A stretch of DNA of 52,382 nt from an uncultured Alphaproteobacteria bacterium. Its GTDB lineage: Bacteria; Pseudomonadota; Alphaproteobacteria; UBA7985; CAJQQZ01. A program made the position numbers and the translations under genes. Shown in pieces: positions 33,638 to 42,957 of this stretch (positions are counted from its first letter, which is position 1; every line of letters begins with the position of its first letter). Where the stretch lies: assembly GCA_905480575.1 (NCBI GenBank), contig CAJQQZ010000116.1, forward strand, positions 1 through 52,382, written 5' to 3'. The notes beneath the pieces were generated by a model, which had not been told where the DNA came from, searched no databases, and saw nothing but the letters and a program-made list of their open reading frames with translations.

Positions 33638-34351
33638 ATGACAAAGAATATTTTACTAATTCAACATATCGCTAATGAGCCAACAGATGACTTTGTTTCT
33701 GGATGGTTACGCACTCAAGGGTGCCGTCTCGACCTTCGCTTTCCGTCAGCAGGTGACGCGTTGCCAGATCCGGCTGGTGACGAGTTTGATGGTGTCGTTA
33801 ATTACGGCGGGACACAAAACTGTACAGAGATGGGCAAATACCCTTTTCTTCAAACGGAAATAGACTTCACTAAAGATTGGATTGAGCGAGGTAAATCTTA
33901 TGTAGGCTTCTGCTTGGGCGGACAAATTATGTCGGCCGCTCTTGGTGGAACAGTTAGCCGCCGTGATGATCAGCGCAGAGAAGTAGGGTACGTAAAGATC
34001 GAACCGACAGCTGAGGGCAAAGCTTGTGGTTTTTTGGGAGAAGCGCTGCCGATGTTTGAATGGCATCAGGAGCAGTTTTCTGTACCGGATTCTTGTCAGC
34101 TTCTAGCGACGTCTCAGGAGTATTTTCCAAATCAAGCAATATCTTATGGCGATAAAGCTTTCGGTTTCCAATTCCATCCCGAAGTTACGACGCAAATGTT
34201 GAAACGCTGGCATCGCGATGCTGGTGACATCTATCGAGGTGTCGCTGGTACCGATAGCCAAGCGAGGCAGGTTGAAGACGAGGCCAAGTACCAGCCAGAC
34301 GTCGATCGTTGGCTTTCAGCTTTTCTGACAGGTTGGCTCGCCAAACTGTGA
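33638..34351 (+). CDS. Class I glutamine amidotransferase domain protein
   Basis: A 237-residue stand-alone GATase domain of the GMP synthase-like type. The nucleophile is in YVGFCLGGQIMSAALGG, and the His and Glu of the triad are in GFQFHPEV. It starts immediately after the 4Fe-4S protein stop. Stand-alone members can be gamma-glutamyl hydrolases or partners of unknown synthetases; no acceptor subunit is next to it. Its place just before fhs in a methylamine cluster might hint at gamma-glutamyl-methylamide chemistry, but that is speculation. Confidence 0.85.
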   Translation: MTKNILLIQHIANEPTDDFVSGWLRTQGCRLDLRFPSAGDALPDPAGDEFDGVVNYGGTQNCTEMGKYPFLQTEIDFTKDWIERGKSYVGFCLGGQIMSAALGGTVSRRDDQRREVGYVKIEPTAEGKACGFLGEALPMFEWHQEQFSVPDSCQLLATSQEYFPNQAISYGDKAFGFQFHPEVTTQMLKRWHRDAGDIYRGVAGTDSQARQVEDEAKYQPDVDRWLSAFLTGWLAKL

Positions 34352-34499
34352 TCCTTTCCCCACGCAGAATTGCCATTAAGCGACCTGTAAGCGCGCTAAA
34401 AAATTAGGATTTGTCGGTTTGGCGATATTACATTTTTCAACTTGCCTGTAGGTTCCGCGCCAAACGAGTCCCTCTAACATGAAGAGAAGGTGCGGGCAC

Positions 34500-36173
34500 A
34501 TGCCTAAGTCAGATATTGAAATTGCACGCGAAGCCAAGATGGTTCACATCACGGAAATTGCCGACAAGGTTGGCATTCCGCATGAGCATCTAAATCAATA
34601 CGGTCATCACAAAGCTAAAATGGATTTGGACTATCTGAATTCTTTGAGCGATCGCGAAGACGGAAATCTGATCCTGGTCACAGCGATTACACCGACACCA
34701 GCCGGTGAGGGTAAGACAACGACCTCTGTTGGGCTTGGTGATGGCTTGAACCGCATCGGAAAGAACGCACTCATCTGTCTACGCGAACCAAGCCTTGGCC
34801 CATGCTTCGGTGTTAAAGGTGGCGCAGCTGGTGGTGGTTATGCTCAGGTTGTTCCAATGGAAGACATCAACCTGCATTTCACTGGTGATTTCCACGCTAT
34901 TACATCTGCGCACAACCTGCTTTCTGCTTTGATCGATAACCACATTCATTGGGGCAACAAACTGGGCATCGACGAACGTCGTGTAACTTGGCGCCGTGTG
35001 TTGGACATGAACGACCGCGCCCTTCGCAAAATCGTTAACTCTCTTGGCGGCACTGGTAACGGTTACCCGCGTGAGGATGGTTTCGATATTACTGTGGCTT
35101 CAGAGATCATGGCGATCTTCTGCCTCGCGACAGATCTTAAAGATCTCGAGCGTCGTCTCGGTAACATCGTTGTTGGATACGGCAAGGACAAGCAGCCTAT
35201 TCACGCCCGTGCGTTGGAAGGTGTCGGCTCGATGGTTGTCTTGTTGAAAGATGCTATTTCTCCAAACCTCGTGCAAACGCTCGAGAACAACCCTTGTTTC
35301 ATTCACGGTGGACCATTCGCGAACATCGCACACGGTTGTAACTCTGTGATGGCAACGAAAGCAGCTCTCAAACTTGCTGACTACGTCGTGACAGAAGCCG
35401 GTTTCGGCGCCGACCTTGGTGCTGAGAAGTTCTTTGACATTAAGTGCCGTAAGGCTGGTCTCAAGCCGAAAGCAGCCGTGATCGTTGCTACGATCCGCGC
35501 ATTGAAGATGCATGGCGGTGTTAAGAAGGACGATCTTGGCACAGAGAACGTTCAGGCCGTTATTGATGGTGCTACAAACCTCGAGCGCCACGTTAAGAAC
35601 GTAAAAGGCTATGGTGTTCCTGTTGTTGTCGCAATCAACCGCTTCATCACTGATACAGACGCGGAAATCCAAGCTGTGCGCGATGTTGTTGGCGCTTATG
35701 GCGTTGAAGCAATCGAAGCCAATCATTGGTCAGACGGTGGCGCTGGTACAGAAGAGCTGTCGCATAAGGTCGTAGAACTGGTCGAAGGCGGCACCGCTCA
35801 ATTCGCTCCACTTTACCCTGACGACATGCCTCTTTGGGATAAGATGAAGACCATCGCTACTCGCATCTACGGCGCGGACGATATTGTTGCTGACCAAAAG
35901 GTTCGCAACCAGTTCAAGCGTTTAGAAGAGCAGGGCTGTGGCCACTACCCAATTTGTGTTGCGAAAACTCAGTACTCATTCTCAACCGACCCTAACCTGA
36001 AAGGCGCGCCGTCTAACCACGTTGTGCCAATTCGCGAAGTTCGCTTGTCGAACGGTGCGGAATTCGTTGTGGTTGTCTGTGGTGACATCATGACAATGCC
36101 TGGCCTGCCACGCGTTCCATCTGCGAACCACATCCACCTGAATGATGAAGGCCTGATTGAAGGTTTGTTCTAA
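34500..36173 (+). CDS. fhs: Formate-tetrahydrofolate ligase
   Basis: A 557-residue enzyme for the ATP-dependent interconversion of formate plus THF and 10-formyl-THF. The P-loop is [18 protein letters not shown]; other signatures are [45 protein letters not shown]-type segment ([17 protein letters not shown]), [12 protein letters not shown]-type segment ([19 protein letters not shown]) and [18 protein letters not shown] at 34500 is chosen because it matches the family N-terminus ([13 protein letters not shown]); GAAGG lies upstream. It completes the route from methyl groups to formate or back. It is followed by a strong terminator. Confidence 0.95.
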   Translation: MPKSDIEIAREAKMVHITEIADKVGIPHEHLNQYGHHKAKMDLDYLNSLSDREDGNLILVTAITPTPAGEGKTTTSVGLGDGLNRIGKNALICLREPSLGPCFGVKGGAAGGGYAQVVPMEDINLHFTGDFHAITSAHNLLSALIDNHIHWGNKLGIDERRVTWRRVLDMNDRALRKIVNSLGGTGNGYPREDGFDITVASEIMAIFCLATDLKDLERRLGNIVVGYGKDKQPIHARALEGVGSMVVLLKDAISPNLVQTLENNPCFIHGGPFANIAHGCNSVMATKAALKLADYVVTEAGFGADLGAEKFFDIKCRKAGLKPKAAVIVATIRALKMHGGVKKDDLGTENVQAVIDGATNLERHVKNVKGYGVPVVVAINRFITDTDAEIQAVRDVVGAYGVEAIEANHWSDGGAGTEELSHKVVELVEGGTAQFAPLYPDDMPLWDKMKTIATRIYGADDIVADQKVRNQFKRLEEQGCGHYPICVAKTQYSFSTDPNLKGAPSNHVVPIREVRLSNGAEFVVVVCGDIMTMPGLPRVPSANHIHLNDEGLIEGLF

Positions 36174-36200
36174 ACCTCCTTTCAAACAAAATCTTATGAG

Positions 36201-36235
36201 ACCCTCTGGAGGAAACTTCAGAGGGTTTTCTTTTT
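36201..36235 (+). terminator. Terminator after fhs
   Basis: ACCCTCTGGAG-GAAA-CTTCAGAGGGT forms an 11-bp stem with one G-T pair, followed by TTTCTTTTT. It lies 27 bp past the fhs stop. Confidence 0.85.
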
Positions 36236-36283
36236 GCACATAAGCGACTATGAGCAGGCAATACAGCAAAGAAGGAAATTCCC

Positions 36284-36676
36284 ATGAAAACGATCAAGAT
36301 GGATGTTTGGCAGTTTGTCAGGGTAATGGTTGCTTGGGAGGACAAAGGGCTTGTTGAGGGAAAAAACGCAGCAGCAGCTCTCTACCAGGAATGGTCTGAA
36401 GGTTGGCAAGAACTTGACGCTCGACTAACGGACCTGAGTGACCGTGACTTCATTGCTTATTCTGAGCTAATGATGGAAGAGGAGGTCGAACTACCGATCC
36501 GTCATAAACAAGATCATGTTGCTTTGTTGCAAGCGCTTTCCTCTGTTGTCGCTGATATGAAGAAAACAAATGATCAGCCTGAAACAACTAACGAAGCGAA
36601 AGAAGATCTCATCTTTGAGATCCGTTCACTTATGTCGCTGTCTAAGCGGTTGAAACGCGAGCATGAAGCCGGTTAA
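36284..36676 (+). CDS. Hypothetical protein
   Basis: A 130-residue, mostly helical, cytoplasmic protein I do not recognise. It has no signal peptide or membrane segment. The N-terminal half is rich in Trp and acidic residues (WQFVRVMVAWEDKGL, YQEWSEGWQELDARL), and the end is basic (RLKREHEAG). AAGGAAA precedes the ATG. It follows the fhs terminator and overlaps the convergent acyltransferase gene by 4 bp. Confidence 0.7.
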   Translation: MKTIKMDVWQFVRVMVAWEDKGLVEGKNAAAALYQEWSEGWQELDARLTDLSDRDFIAYSELMMEEEVELPIRHKQDHVALLQALSSVVADMKKTNDQPETTNEAKEDLIFEIRSLMSLSKRLKREHEAG

Positions 36677-37407
36677 CTGAGCCCTTCGCCACGGGCTTTC
36701 TGATCGTCGATCAGTTCTTTGCTTCGATCAACAATCTGTTCTTCTAAGACAGCCATGAAGGCGTCTTTCTCAAGCCCTGGTTCGATAGGCTCGTGGAATT
36801 CAAATGTTGCTGTTCCAGCTGCTTTTCCCAGATCTCTTGCCTGCCAAAGGTTGCCCAGGTTTGACGCCATGGTGACGACCGGAATGTTGAGTTCCTTGTA
36901 GAGATAGAAAACGCCCTTCTTGAGAGGATCGTTTTCATCCAATCTAACCAACCGACCCTCAGGATAGATGACCAAAGGCTGATTGTCTTTTTTCGCTTCG
37001 TGAGCCAGTTCGTTAAGCCTGGGTTTGTCAGTTTGGCCAGCACCGCAGCTTTCAACAAAAATAGCGTCGATCTTTTTGAGTATTCGACCAACTAGCGGGA
37101 TTTTGGTTAGTCCTTGCCATGTGATGGCTCTGTAGGGACCAATGCTGCTCATCAATAAAATTGTGTCACCTTCCGAGCTATGTTTAGCGGCGATTATATA
37201 AGGCCGGTCGGTAGGTAGGTGTTCCTTGCCATGAACTTCTAGAGACGACCCGTTCAACAATTTCAAACCAGCCCTGATGGATTTCGTATAGATTCCCAAG
37301 TGCCCCCATAACAGGCGGTTTCCAGGCAGAATTAGAAGAGGTATGGCGACGATAGCCGCTAAGGTCGTGAACAAGTAAAAGAAAATATTAAACAAGAAAC
37401 TGCGCAT
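36673..37407 (-). CDS. plsC: 1-acyl-sn-glycerol-3-phosphate acyltransferase family protein
   Basis: A 244-residue PlsC-type acyltransferase anchored by a hydrophobic N-terminus (FLFNIFFYLFTTLAAIVAIP). The catalytic HxxxxD motif is KHSSEGDTI and the substrate-binding motif is YPEGRLVR. It would make phosphatidic acid at the inner membrane. Lysophospholipid acyltransferases of other specificity share these motifs. Confidence 0.87.
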   Translation of the reverse strand: MRSFLFNIFFYLFTTLAAIVAIPLLILPGNRLLWGHLGIYTKSIRAGLKLLNGSSLEVHGKEHLPTDRPYIIAAKHSSEGDTILLMSSIGPYRAITWQGLTKIPLVGRILKKIDAIFVESCGAGQTDKPRLNELAHEAKKDNQPLVIYPEGRLVRLDENDPLKKGVFYLYKELNIPVVTMASNLGNLWQARDLGKAAGTATFEFHEPIEPGLEKDAFMAVLEEQIVDRSKELIDDQKARGEGLS

Positions 37408-37486
37408 TATACTCTTTCGCTACAAGGCAATCTGAATTCAATTGGTCTTCGCAGTAGGTGGGATCAAGCAATTTTTGCTCTCAGCG

Positions 37487-38740
37487 CTATTGCTTTTCTG
37501 CATTAACCTTGTCCTCGTTGAAGCCCGCGAGTTGTGAATAGCCTTTCACGATTGCTTCCAGTTCTTCCGCGCTTGCGACGTCGTGGAGATCATCAAAGCC
37601 ATCAGGCGCGCGTTGATTGACGACGTCAATCACCCGTTCAGGACCGCCACTGCGGTTGGTGTGCACGATCTCGGATGTGACGGGTAATCGTTCTACCTCG
37701 TAAGCTTTCAGAGCCTCCACGATGTTTGTATTGGTGGCTAAACAATCAGACAGTGAACGAGCATCCAAAATTGCCTGAGAAGCACCATTTGACCCCACTG
37801 GATACATAGGGTGTGCAGCGTCACCAAGCAACGTCACTCTGCCGCGGCTCCACCGTGTGAGGGGATCGCGGTCACACATGGGATATTCGTAAAAGACCTC
37901 TGTTCCACGAATAAGTGCCAGCGGGTCAAGAACATCCAAAGAGAATTTATCTTCCACGAAGGGAAGGAGCTCGCTCATTTGGCCTTCACGGTTCCAATCC
38001 TCGCGCCTTGGTGGTTGTGCCTTGGCATCGCCAATTTTTGCTCCAACAGCCCAGTTCATTAGTACTTTGGAGGAGTCTGTGACTTCTCGGGATATGGGGT
38101 AGAGGACGAGTTTGGCATCCATGCCGCCTGAAATGACCATTGATTCTCCGGTCAGGAAGGGCTCCCATTCAGTTGCCCCCCGCCATAGCATGATGCCGTT
38201 CCAGGTCGGTGGGCCTTCACCCGGATGAAAGGACTGACGAATGACGGAATGGATGCCGTCGCAAGCAATGATGGCCGAACCAGAAACTTCTCGGTGTCTG
38301 TCCGAACCTCTTTCCTTGATTTGCAAGATGGCTTGGTCTTTGTTTTGTTCGAAACCGACAACTTCACAACCGGTGTGAACCGCCGCGTTGCCGAGACGTC
38401 CAAGCACTGCTTCATGTAAAACTCTTTGCAGTTTACCCCGATGGATCGAAAACTGTGGAAAGTCCAGTCCTGCATGCAAACCACGGGGCTCTTGCCAAAT
38501 CACTTGTCCAAGTCGATTTTGATAAATCAGCTCTAATGTCCGTATACCGACCGCGTCAAGCGCCTCCAAGAGGCCCAATTCAGCCAGTTCTTTAATGGCA
38601 TGGGGCAGGGTATTGATGCCAACACCTAGTTCTTTGATCTCTGTTGAACGCTCAAAAACTTCACAGTCAATACCTCTTTGATGAAGCATAAGAGCCGTGG
38701 TTAATCCGCCAATGCCACCGCCGGCAATTAAGACTGTCAT
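37487..38740 (-). CDS. FAD-dependent monooxygenase (salicylate hydroxylase-like)
   Basis: A 417-residue class A flavoprotein monooxygenase. FAD motifs: VLIAGGGIGGLTTALMLHQRG at the N-terminus, the DG motif ACDGIHSVIRQ, and GDAAHPMYPVGSNGASQAI. The family hydroxylates aromatic rings with NAD(P)H and oxygen; the substrate is unknown. GGAGATC precedes the ATG. It follows the orphan binding-protein gene on the same strand but is separated by a terminator, so it is probably a separate unit. Confidence 0.85.
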   Translation of the reverse strand: MTVLIAGGGIGGLTTALMLHQRGIDCEVFERSTEIKELGVGINTLPHAIKELAELGLLEALDAVGIRTLELIYQNRLGQVIWQEPRGLHAGLDFPQFSIHRGKLQRVLHEAVLGRLGNAAVHTGCEVVGFEQNKDQAILQIKERGSDRHREVSGSAIIACDGIHSVIRQSFHPGEGPPTWNGIMLWRGATEWEPFLTGESMVISGGMDAKLVLYPISREVTDSSKVLMNWAVGAKIGDAKAQPPRREDWNREGQMSELLPFVEDKFSLDVLDPLALIRGTEVFYEYPMCDRDPLTRWSRGRVTLLGDAAHPMYPVGSNGASQAILDARSLSDCLATNTNIVEALKAYEVERLPVTSEIVHTNRSGGPERVIDVVNQRAPDGFDDLHDVASAEELEAIVKGYSQLAGFNEDKVNAEKQ

Positions 38741-38760
38741 CGAGAAAGATCTCCAGCAAA

Positions 38761-38794
38761 GAAAAAGGGCAACAACGCTCGCGTTGCTGCCCTT
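38761..38794 (-). terminator. Terminator after the periplasmic binding protein gene
   Basis: On the minus strand AAGGGCAGCAACGC-GA-GCGTTGTTGCCCTT has a stem with one mismatch and is followed by TTTTTC. Close to the start of the monooxygenase gene, about 20 bp upstream of its ATG. Confidence 0.78.
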
Positions 38795-38845
38795 ATCTTA
38801 ATCAGAAAGAGTAGAATTTACATAGCGTAAATTACTAACCGGAAA

Positions 38846-40036
38846 CTACATGGAACAATCGGCTGCATGTGGATCAACAAAGTCTTCCAGAACTACTTTC
38901 TTAGTTTTGTGAACCCAGGCGCCGTCTTCGCCTTCGACAACTTCACGAAGGTAGAAGCTTTGAACAGGGAAGTGGTTGTGGCCGTAGGAGAAGTCACCAC
39001 GTACAGACGCGTAGTCTGCCTTCATCATTGCTTCACGCATACCGTCTTTGTTGCTGAGGTCGCCACCAACAGCGGCGACAGCCGCATCGATCATGAACAT
39101 GGTGTCATAAGCTTGAGCGGCATAGAAAGAAGGATAACGACCGTGCTCAGCGCGGAAATCAGCAACGAAACGCTTGTTCTGTTCGTTGTCGAAATCAACG
39201 TTCCAGTGCATGGTGTCAACAGAACCAAGAACGGAGTTCATGCCTGCAGCCTGGAATTTAGGAAGTGAGATGCCGTCAACAGTGAACACAGTGAAGAGCT
39301 TCATGCTATCGCCAAGTCCAGCTTGACCAAACTGCTTCATGAATGCGCCACCGGCTTTACCAGGATAGAAAACGAAGAGAGCATCTGCACCAGAGGCTTT
39401 AGCTTTTGCGAGTTCCGCTGAGAAATCAAGCTGAGCGTCTTTACCCCATTTGGTGAGATCCTTGCCTTTGATTTCCCCTTTGAACGTAGCAGCAACACCG
39501 TTGGCCATGTCTTTACCAGCGGCATAGTTAGGTGCCATGATATAGACTGAGTTCATGCCTTCAGAGTTCAGAACGTGGCCCAGCGCCATGGGAACTGTGT
39601 CATTCTGCCATGAAGCGTTGAAGAAGTTTTCGTGACAATTCTTACCAGCAAGCTTGGAGTGACCTGCGTTGGCAGAGATCGCGAATTTGCCAGCTTTCAA
39701 AATCGTTGGCGTGGAAGCGAGCATAACATGCGACCAGATTAGGCCTGTAACGATATCAACGTCATCTTGCTTGACCAGTTTTTCAGCTTTTTGTTTGCCG
39801 ATGTCGGGTTTGAAACCATCATCTTCGGCGATCAATTCGATGTCGAGGCCACCGGCTTTGCCACCGAGATGCTTCATAGCTAGGTTGAAACCGTTCATCT
39901 GTTCATTACCGAGAACGGCAGCAGGAGTGGTCAGTGTCGTGATTACACCAATTTTAACAGCGTCAGCAGCCAGAGCTGTTGTCGCGGTCAATGCGAAGCC
40001 AACAGCAGCAGCGCTGGCGAGTAGTTTTTTAATCAT
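38846..40036 (-). CDS. ABC transporter periplasmic substrate-binding protein (LivJ-like, type I)
   Basis: A 396-residue exported protein; ATG at 40036 has GGGAG 5 bases upstream and yields a signal peptide MIKKLLASAAAVGFALTATT ending ALAADA. The mature part shows VKIGVITTLTTPAAVLGNEQ, DDVDIVTGLIWSHVMLAS and QAYDTMFMIDAAVAAVGGD. It belongs to the branched-chain amino acid/aromatic acid binding group. No permease or ATPase genes are near, so it is an orphan here. It may serve a transporter elsewhere, perhaps for an aromatic substrate of the adjacent monooxygenase, which is inference. Confidence 0.88.
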   Translation of the reverse strand: MIKKLLASAAAVGFALTATTALAADAVKIGVITTLTTPAAVLGNEQMNGFNLAMKHLGGKAGGLDIELIAEDDGFKPDIGKQKAEKLVKQDDVDIVTGLIWSHVMLASTPTILKAGKFAISANAGHSKLAGKNCHENFFNASWQNDTVPMALGHVLNSEGMNSVYIMAPNYAAGKDMANGVAATFKGEIKGKDLTKWGKDAQLDFSAELAKAKASGADALFVFYPGKAGGAFMKQFGQAGLGDSMKLFTVFTVDGISLPKFQAAGMNSVLGSVDTMHWNVDFDNEQNKRFVADFRAEHGRYPSFYAAQAYDTMFMIDAAVAAVGGDLSNKDGMREAMMKADYASVRGDFSYGHNHFPVQSFYLREVVEGEDGAWVHKTKKVVLEDFVDPHAADCSM

Positions 40037-40217
40037 AAAATCTCCCTGTACGGCGCTTCGTGGAGCCGTGAGTTGTTCTTTAGAGATCAAGATCATAGCA
40101 CAAAGTTGGTTGCTGGCAATGTTGAGGTTCAATCAACGACACTTGCATTTGCTCTTGAAAGAGTGAGTCTTTGCCTTAAAGTCACAAACAACAAAACATA
40201 CAGAGAGGTTCTTCAAT

Positions 40218-40661
40218 ATGACAATGGCAGCAGGCGTCACTAAAGCGGGTGAGGGGATAGAAGGGATTTCATGGAATATCTTGGGGCAAACTTATATCCC
40301 CAAGCAAGTGACAGAGTCCTCCATGTCTTGGCATGCGACTTTCCCTCCTGGCACGTTCGTTCCACCCCATATCCATCCGGATCAAGACGAGTTTATTTAT
40401 GTTTTTGATGGTACCTTTGATCTATTCCTGGACGGAGAAGAAACAACAGCAACCAACGGCGATTTGATTAAATTGCCGCGTGGCCAAGCTCACGGCATCT
40501 TTAACAACTCTGATTCCGATGTGACTTGTTTCTTTTGGGTTTCTCCAACTCAGAAACTGTTTGAATTGTTCAAGAAAATTGACGGTGTTCCTGACCCCGA
40601 TGAAGTGGTTCGGTTGGCGGCTGAACACAATGTTCACTTTCTGCCACCACCAGGGGCTTGA
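40218..40661 (+). CDS. Cupin-domain protein
   Basis: A 147-residue single-domain cupin. Motif 1 is PPHIHPDQDEFIYVFDGTFDLF, with two His and one Glu, and motif 2 is GDLIKLPRGQAHGIFNN with the fourth ligand His. Probably a small metal-dependent enzyme or a binding protein. AGAGAGG precedes the ATG. A terminator follows; the next gene is a GMC oxidoreductase on the same strand. Confidence 0.85.
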   Translation: MTMAAGVTKAGEGIEGISWNILGQTYIPKQVTESSMSWHATFPPGTFVPPHIHPDQDEFIYVFDGTFDLFLDGEETTATNGDLIKLPRGQAHGIFNNSDSDVTCFFWVSPTQKLFELFKKIDGVPDPDEVVRLAAEHNVHFLPPPGA

Positions 40662-40682
40662 TTACCTGAACACAAATGATCT

Positions 40683-40706
40683 AGGGAGCTTAAAGGCTCC
40701 CTTTTT
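40683..40706 (+). terminator. Terminator after the cupin gene
   Basis: AGGGAGC-TTAAAG-GCTCCCT followed by TTTTT: a 7-bp GC-rich stem 22 bp past the cupin stop and just upstream of the GMC oxidoreductase start. Confidence 0.8.
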
Positions 40707-40717
40707 GTTGGTGTAAC

Positions 40718-42337
40718 ATGGCGGAATTCGACTTCATCATTATTGGTGCAGGCTCAGCGGGCTGTGTTCTGGCAAACCGTCTCAGCGAAAGCGGAAAACA
40801 TAAAGTTCTTTTGCTGGAAGCGGGGGACAGCGATTTTCGGTTCTTCGTGCAGATGCCGATAGGGTACGGCATTTCCTTTTTCGATAAAGCCGTAAACTGG
40901 TGTTACAGGACAGAAGAAGACAAAGGCCTGGGTGGTCGCAATGGCTATTGGCCGCGCGGGAAAGTTTTGGGCGGCTCTTCTTCGATTAACGCAATGGTCT
41001 TCATCAGAGGCCAGCATGCGGACTTTGATCGTTGGGAAGCGATGGGCAACCCTGGCTGGGGGTGGGACGGCGTCAAACCCTACTTCTTGAAAATGGAGGA
41101 CAACCAGGCCGGGGCTAACGAGTGGCGATCACAAGGCGGCCCTCTGCATGTCGCGGACGTTAAGGACGAGTACCATCCTGCCAATAAGCATTTTCTGGAG
41201 GCAGCGAGAGAACTTGATCTCCCCATAAACGAAGATTTTAATGGAGAGACGCAAGAAGGTGCTGGCTATTATCAAATAACCACCAAAGGCGGCATCCGAA
41301 TGTCGACTGCACGGGCTTACTTGAGGCCTGCAATGAAACGGAGCAACTTGACAGTTTTGACCAAAGCACAGGTGTCCAAAATAGTTTTTGAGGGCAAAAG
41401 AGCGGTTGGCGTTGAATATGTGCGCAACGGGAAAACTGAGAGAGTGACGGCAAAGCGCGAGATCGTTCTGTCGGCCGGTGCCGTCAACTCGCCACAAATT
41501 TTACAGCTGTCCGGTGTAGGGCCAAAGGAAACGCTAAAAAGGCACAAGATTGAACAAGTTTGCGAGGCTCCGGCCGTTGGTCGTAATCTCGCTGACCACC
41601 TTGCCTTTACCTATTACTACAAATCCTCAATTCCAACGCTGAACGATAAACTGAATTCGTGGCCCAAGAAAATTATGTTGGGCATTAAGTATGTTCTGAC
41701 GAGAAAGGGGACTTTGTCTCTTGGAGTCAATCAAGCAGGCGGTTTTCTCAAAACTCGATCTGAGTTAGACGAGCCTAACGTCCAGCTTTATTTTGCGCCT
41801 GTAACCTACACGACTAATGGTCCGCTGGAACGGCCGCTGATGTCACCGGATCCTTTCTCAGCCTTTCATATCGGCATTCAGCCCTGCCACCCAACCAGCC
41901 GTGGTCACATTGAAATCAAGTCAAACGATCCTAACGAACCTCCCGCAATCTATCCCAATTCTCTGTCGACCAACCACGACGTTGAGGAGATGTTGGAAGC
42001 AGCGAAACTCATGAAAAAACTCATGTCGACAAAGGCGTTGGGCGAGATAGCGACTGAACCGATGATGGCGGAACAAGAGAATGACGACGACGAAGCGATC
42101 ATTGATTTCGTCAGAAAAAATGCTTCAACGGTTTTTCACCCTGTTTCTACTTGCAGGATGGGGCCGGATGATGGGACTAACGTCGTTGACGCTCGATTGA
42201 AGGTCCACGGCTTAGAAGGACTGAGGGTTGCGGATGCTTCGATCTTCCCAACAATTACCGCCGGCAATACCAACGCACCGACCATTATGGTTGGTGAAAA
42301 AGCTTCGGATTTAATTCTCGACGATGTTAGTGAGTAA
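40718..42337 (+). CDS. GMC-family oxidoreductase (choline dehydrogenase-like)
   Basis: A 539-residue flavoprotein. FAD motif IIIGAGSAGCVLANRLSE at the N-terminus, PROSITE-like GMC segments RGKVLGGSSSINAMVFIRG and SAGAVNSPQILQLSGVGP, and the active-site region VFHPVSTCRMG with ADASIFPTITAGNTNAPT near the C-terminus. It resembles BetA and related alcohol dehydrogenases. If it is choline dehydrogenase it would supply glycine betaine to the cluster at 14-36 kb, but no betaine aldehyde dehydrogenase is present here. The substrate is not fixed by sequence. Confidence 0.87.
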   Translation: MAEFDFIIIGAGSAGCVLANRLSESGKHKVLLLEAGDSDFRFFVQMPIGYGISFFDKAVNWCYRTEEDKGLGGRNGYWPRGKVLGGSSSINAMVFIRGQHADFDRWEAMGNPGWGWDGVKPYFLKMEDNQAGANEWRSQGGPLHVADVKDEYHPANKHFLEAARELDLPINEDFNGETQEGAGYYQITTKGGIRMSTARAYLRPAMKRSNLTVLTKAQVSKIVFEGKRAVGVEYVRNGKTERVTAKREIVLSAGAVNSPQILQLSGVGPKETLKRHKIEQVCEAPAVGRNLADHLAFTYYYKSSIPTLNDKLNSWPKKIMLGIKYVLTRKGTLSLGVNQAGGFLKTRSELDEPNVQLYFAPVTYTTNGPLERPLMSPDPFSAFHIGIQPCHPTSRGHIEIKSNDPNEPPAIYPNSLSTNHDVEEMLEAAKLMKKLMSTKALGEIATEPMMAEQENDDDEAIIDFVRKNASTVFHPVSTCRMGPDDGTNVVDARLKVHGLEGLRVADASIFPTITAGNTNAPTIMVGEKASDLILDDVSE

Positions 42338-42366
42338 CAACCCGTTGTCTGGGTAATCAAATTCGA

Positions 42367-42957
42367 TCAGAGTTCTTTTTCAAAGTAGTCGATGATCACG
42401 TCAAGGATCTGATTGGCTCGTTCAGGTGCCGCGTTGTTGGGAGCGTTCAATATGGCGTGGGGAACGCGAAACTGCACTGTGGCATCCAGTAGGATTTCTA
42501 GCATTTTATCAGTGTTTGAGTTCTTTGAAGAAAATCCAGAGTCTAAAACCCTCCTTAGTTGATCGGCTAAGGTCCGAGTATGTTGTACTACCAATGCTTC
42601 ATGCGTTGAAGCCAAATTCAGGTAAGTCGCAAAGAGCTGTGGATCGTCTTGATAGGCGTTCTTCTTTAAGGCGAGTGTGGTAAGAATGTGCGATCTGAGA
42701 AGTTGTTGCCATGGCAAGTTTGAAGAACTGATTTCTTCGCCTGCTTGTTCGACCTTTTCAAACCATCGCCGGGCGAGTTCCGCCACAAGAGCGTCTTTGT
42801 TTTTGAAGAACTTGTAAACATAGGATTGCGAAACACCCATACGATCTGAAACATCAGAAAAGACTAATCGCTTTCCTGATGTTTCTTTGAGCAACGTTTC
42901 GGCTGTGGCAACGATTTCATCGCACACAGCGTTATGGTTTACGGCTGGTCGCGGCAA
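42367..42957 (-). CDS. TetR-family transcriptional regulator
   Basis: A 196-residue TetR regulator. The HTH is VFSDVSDRMGVSQSYVYKFFKNKDALV; the C-terminal part is a helical ligand-binding domain. The start is TTG at 42957, directly after the stop of the ICMT-like gene (TAG TTG), with AAGGTGGG upstream inside that gene, so the two are coupled. It is likely to regulate the pair through the AT-rich inverted repeat at 43423-43461. Confidence 0.85.
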   Translation of the reverse strand: MPRPAVNHNAVCDEIVATAETLLKETSGKRLVFSDVSDRMGVSQSYVYKFFKNKDALVAELARRWFEKVEQAGEEISSSNLPWQQLLRSHILTTLALKKNAYQDDPQLFATYLNLASTHEALVVQHTRTLADQLRRVLDSGFSSKNSNTDKMLEILLDATVQFRVPHAILNAPNNAAPERANQILDVIIDYFEKEL

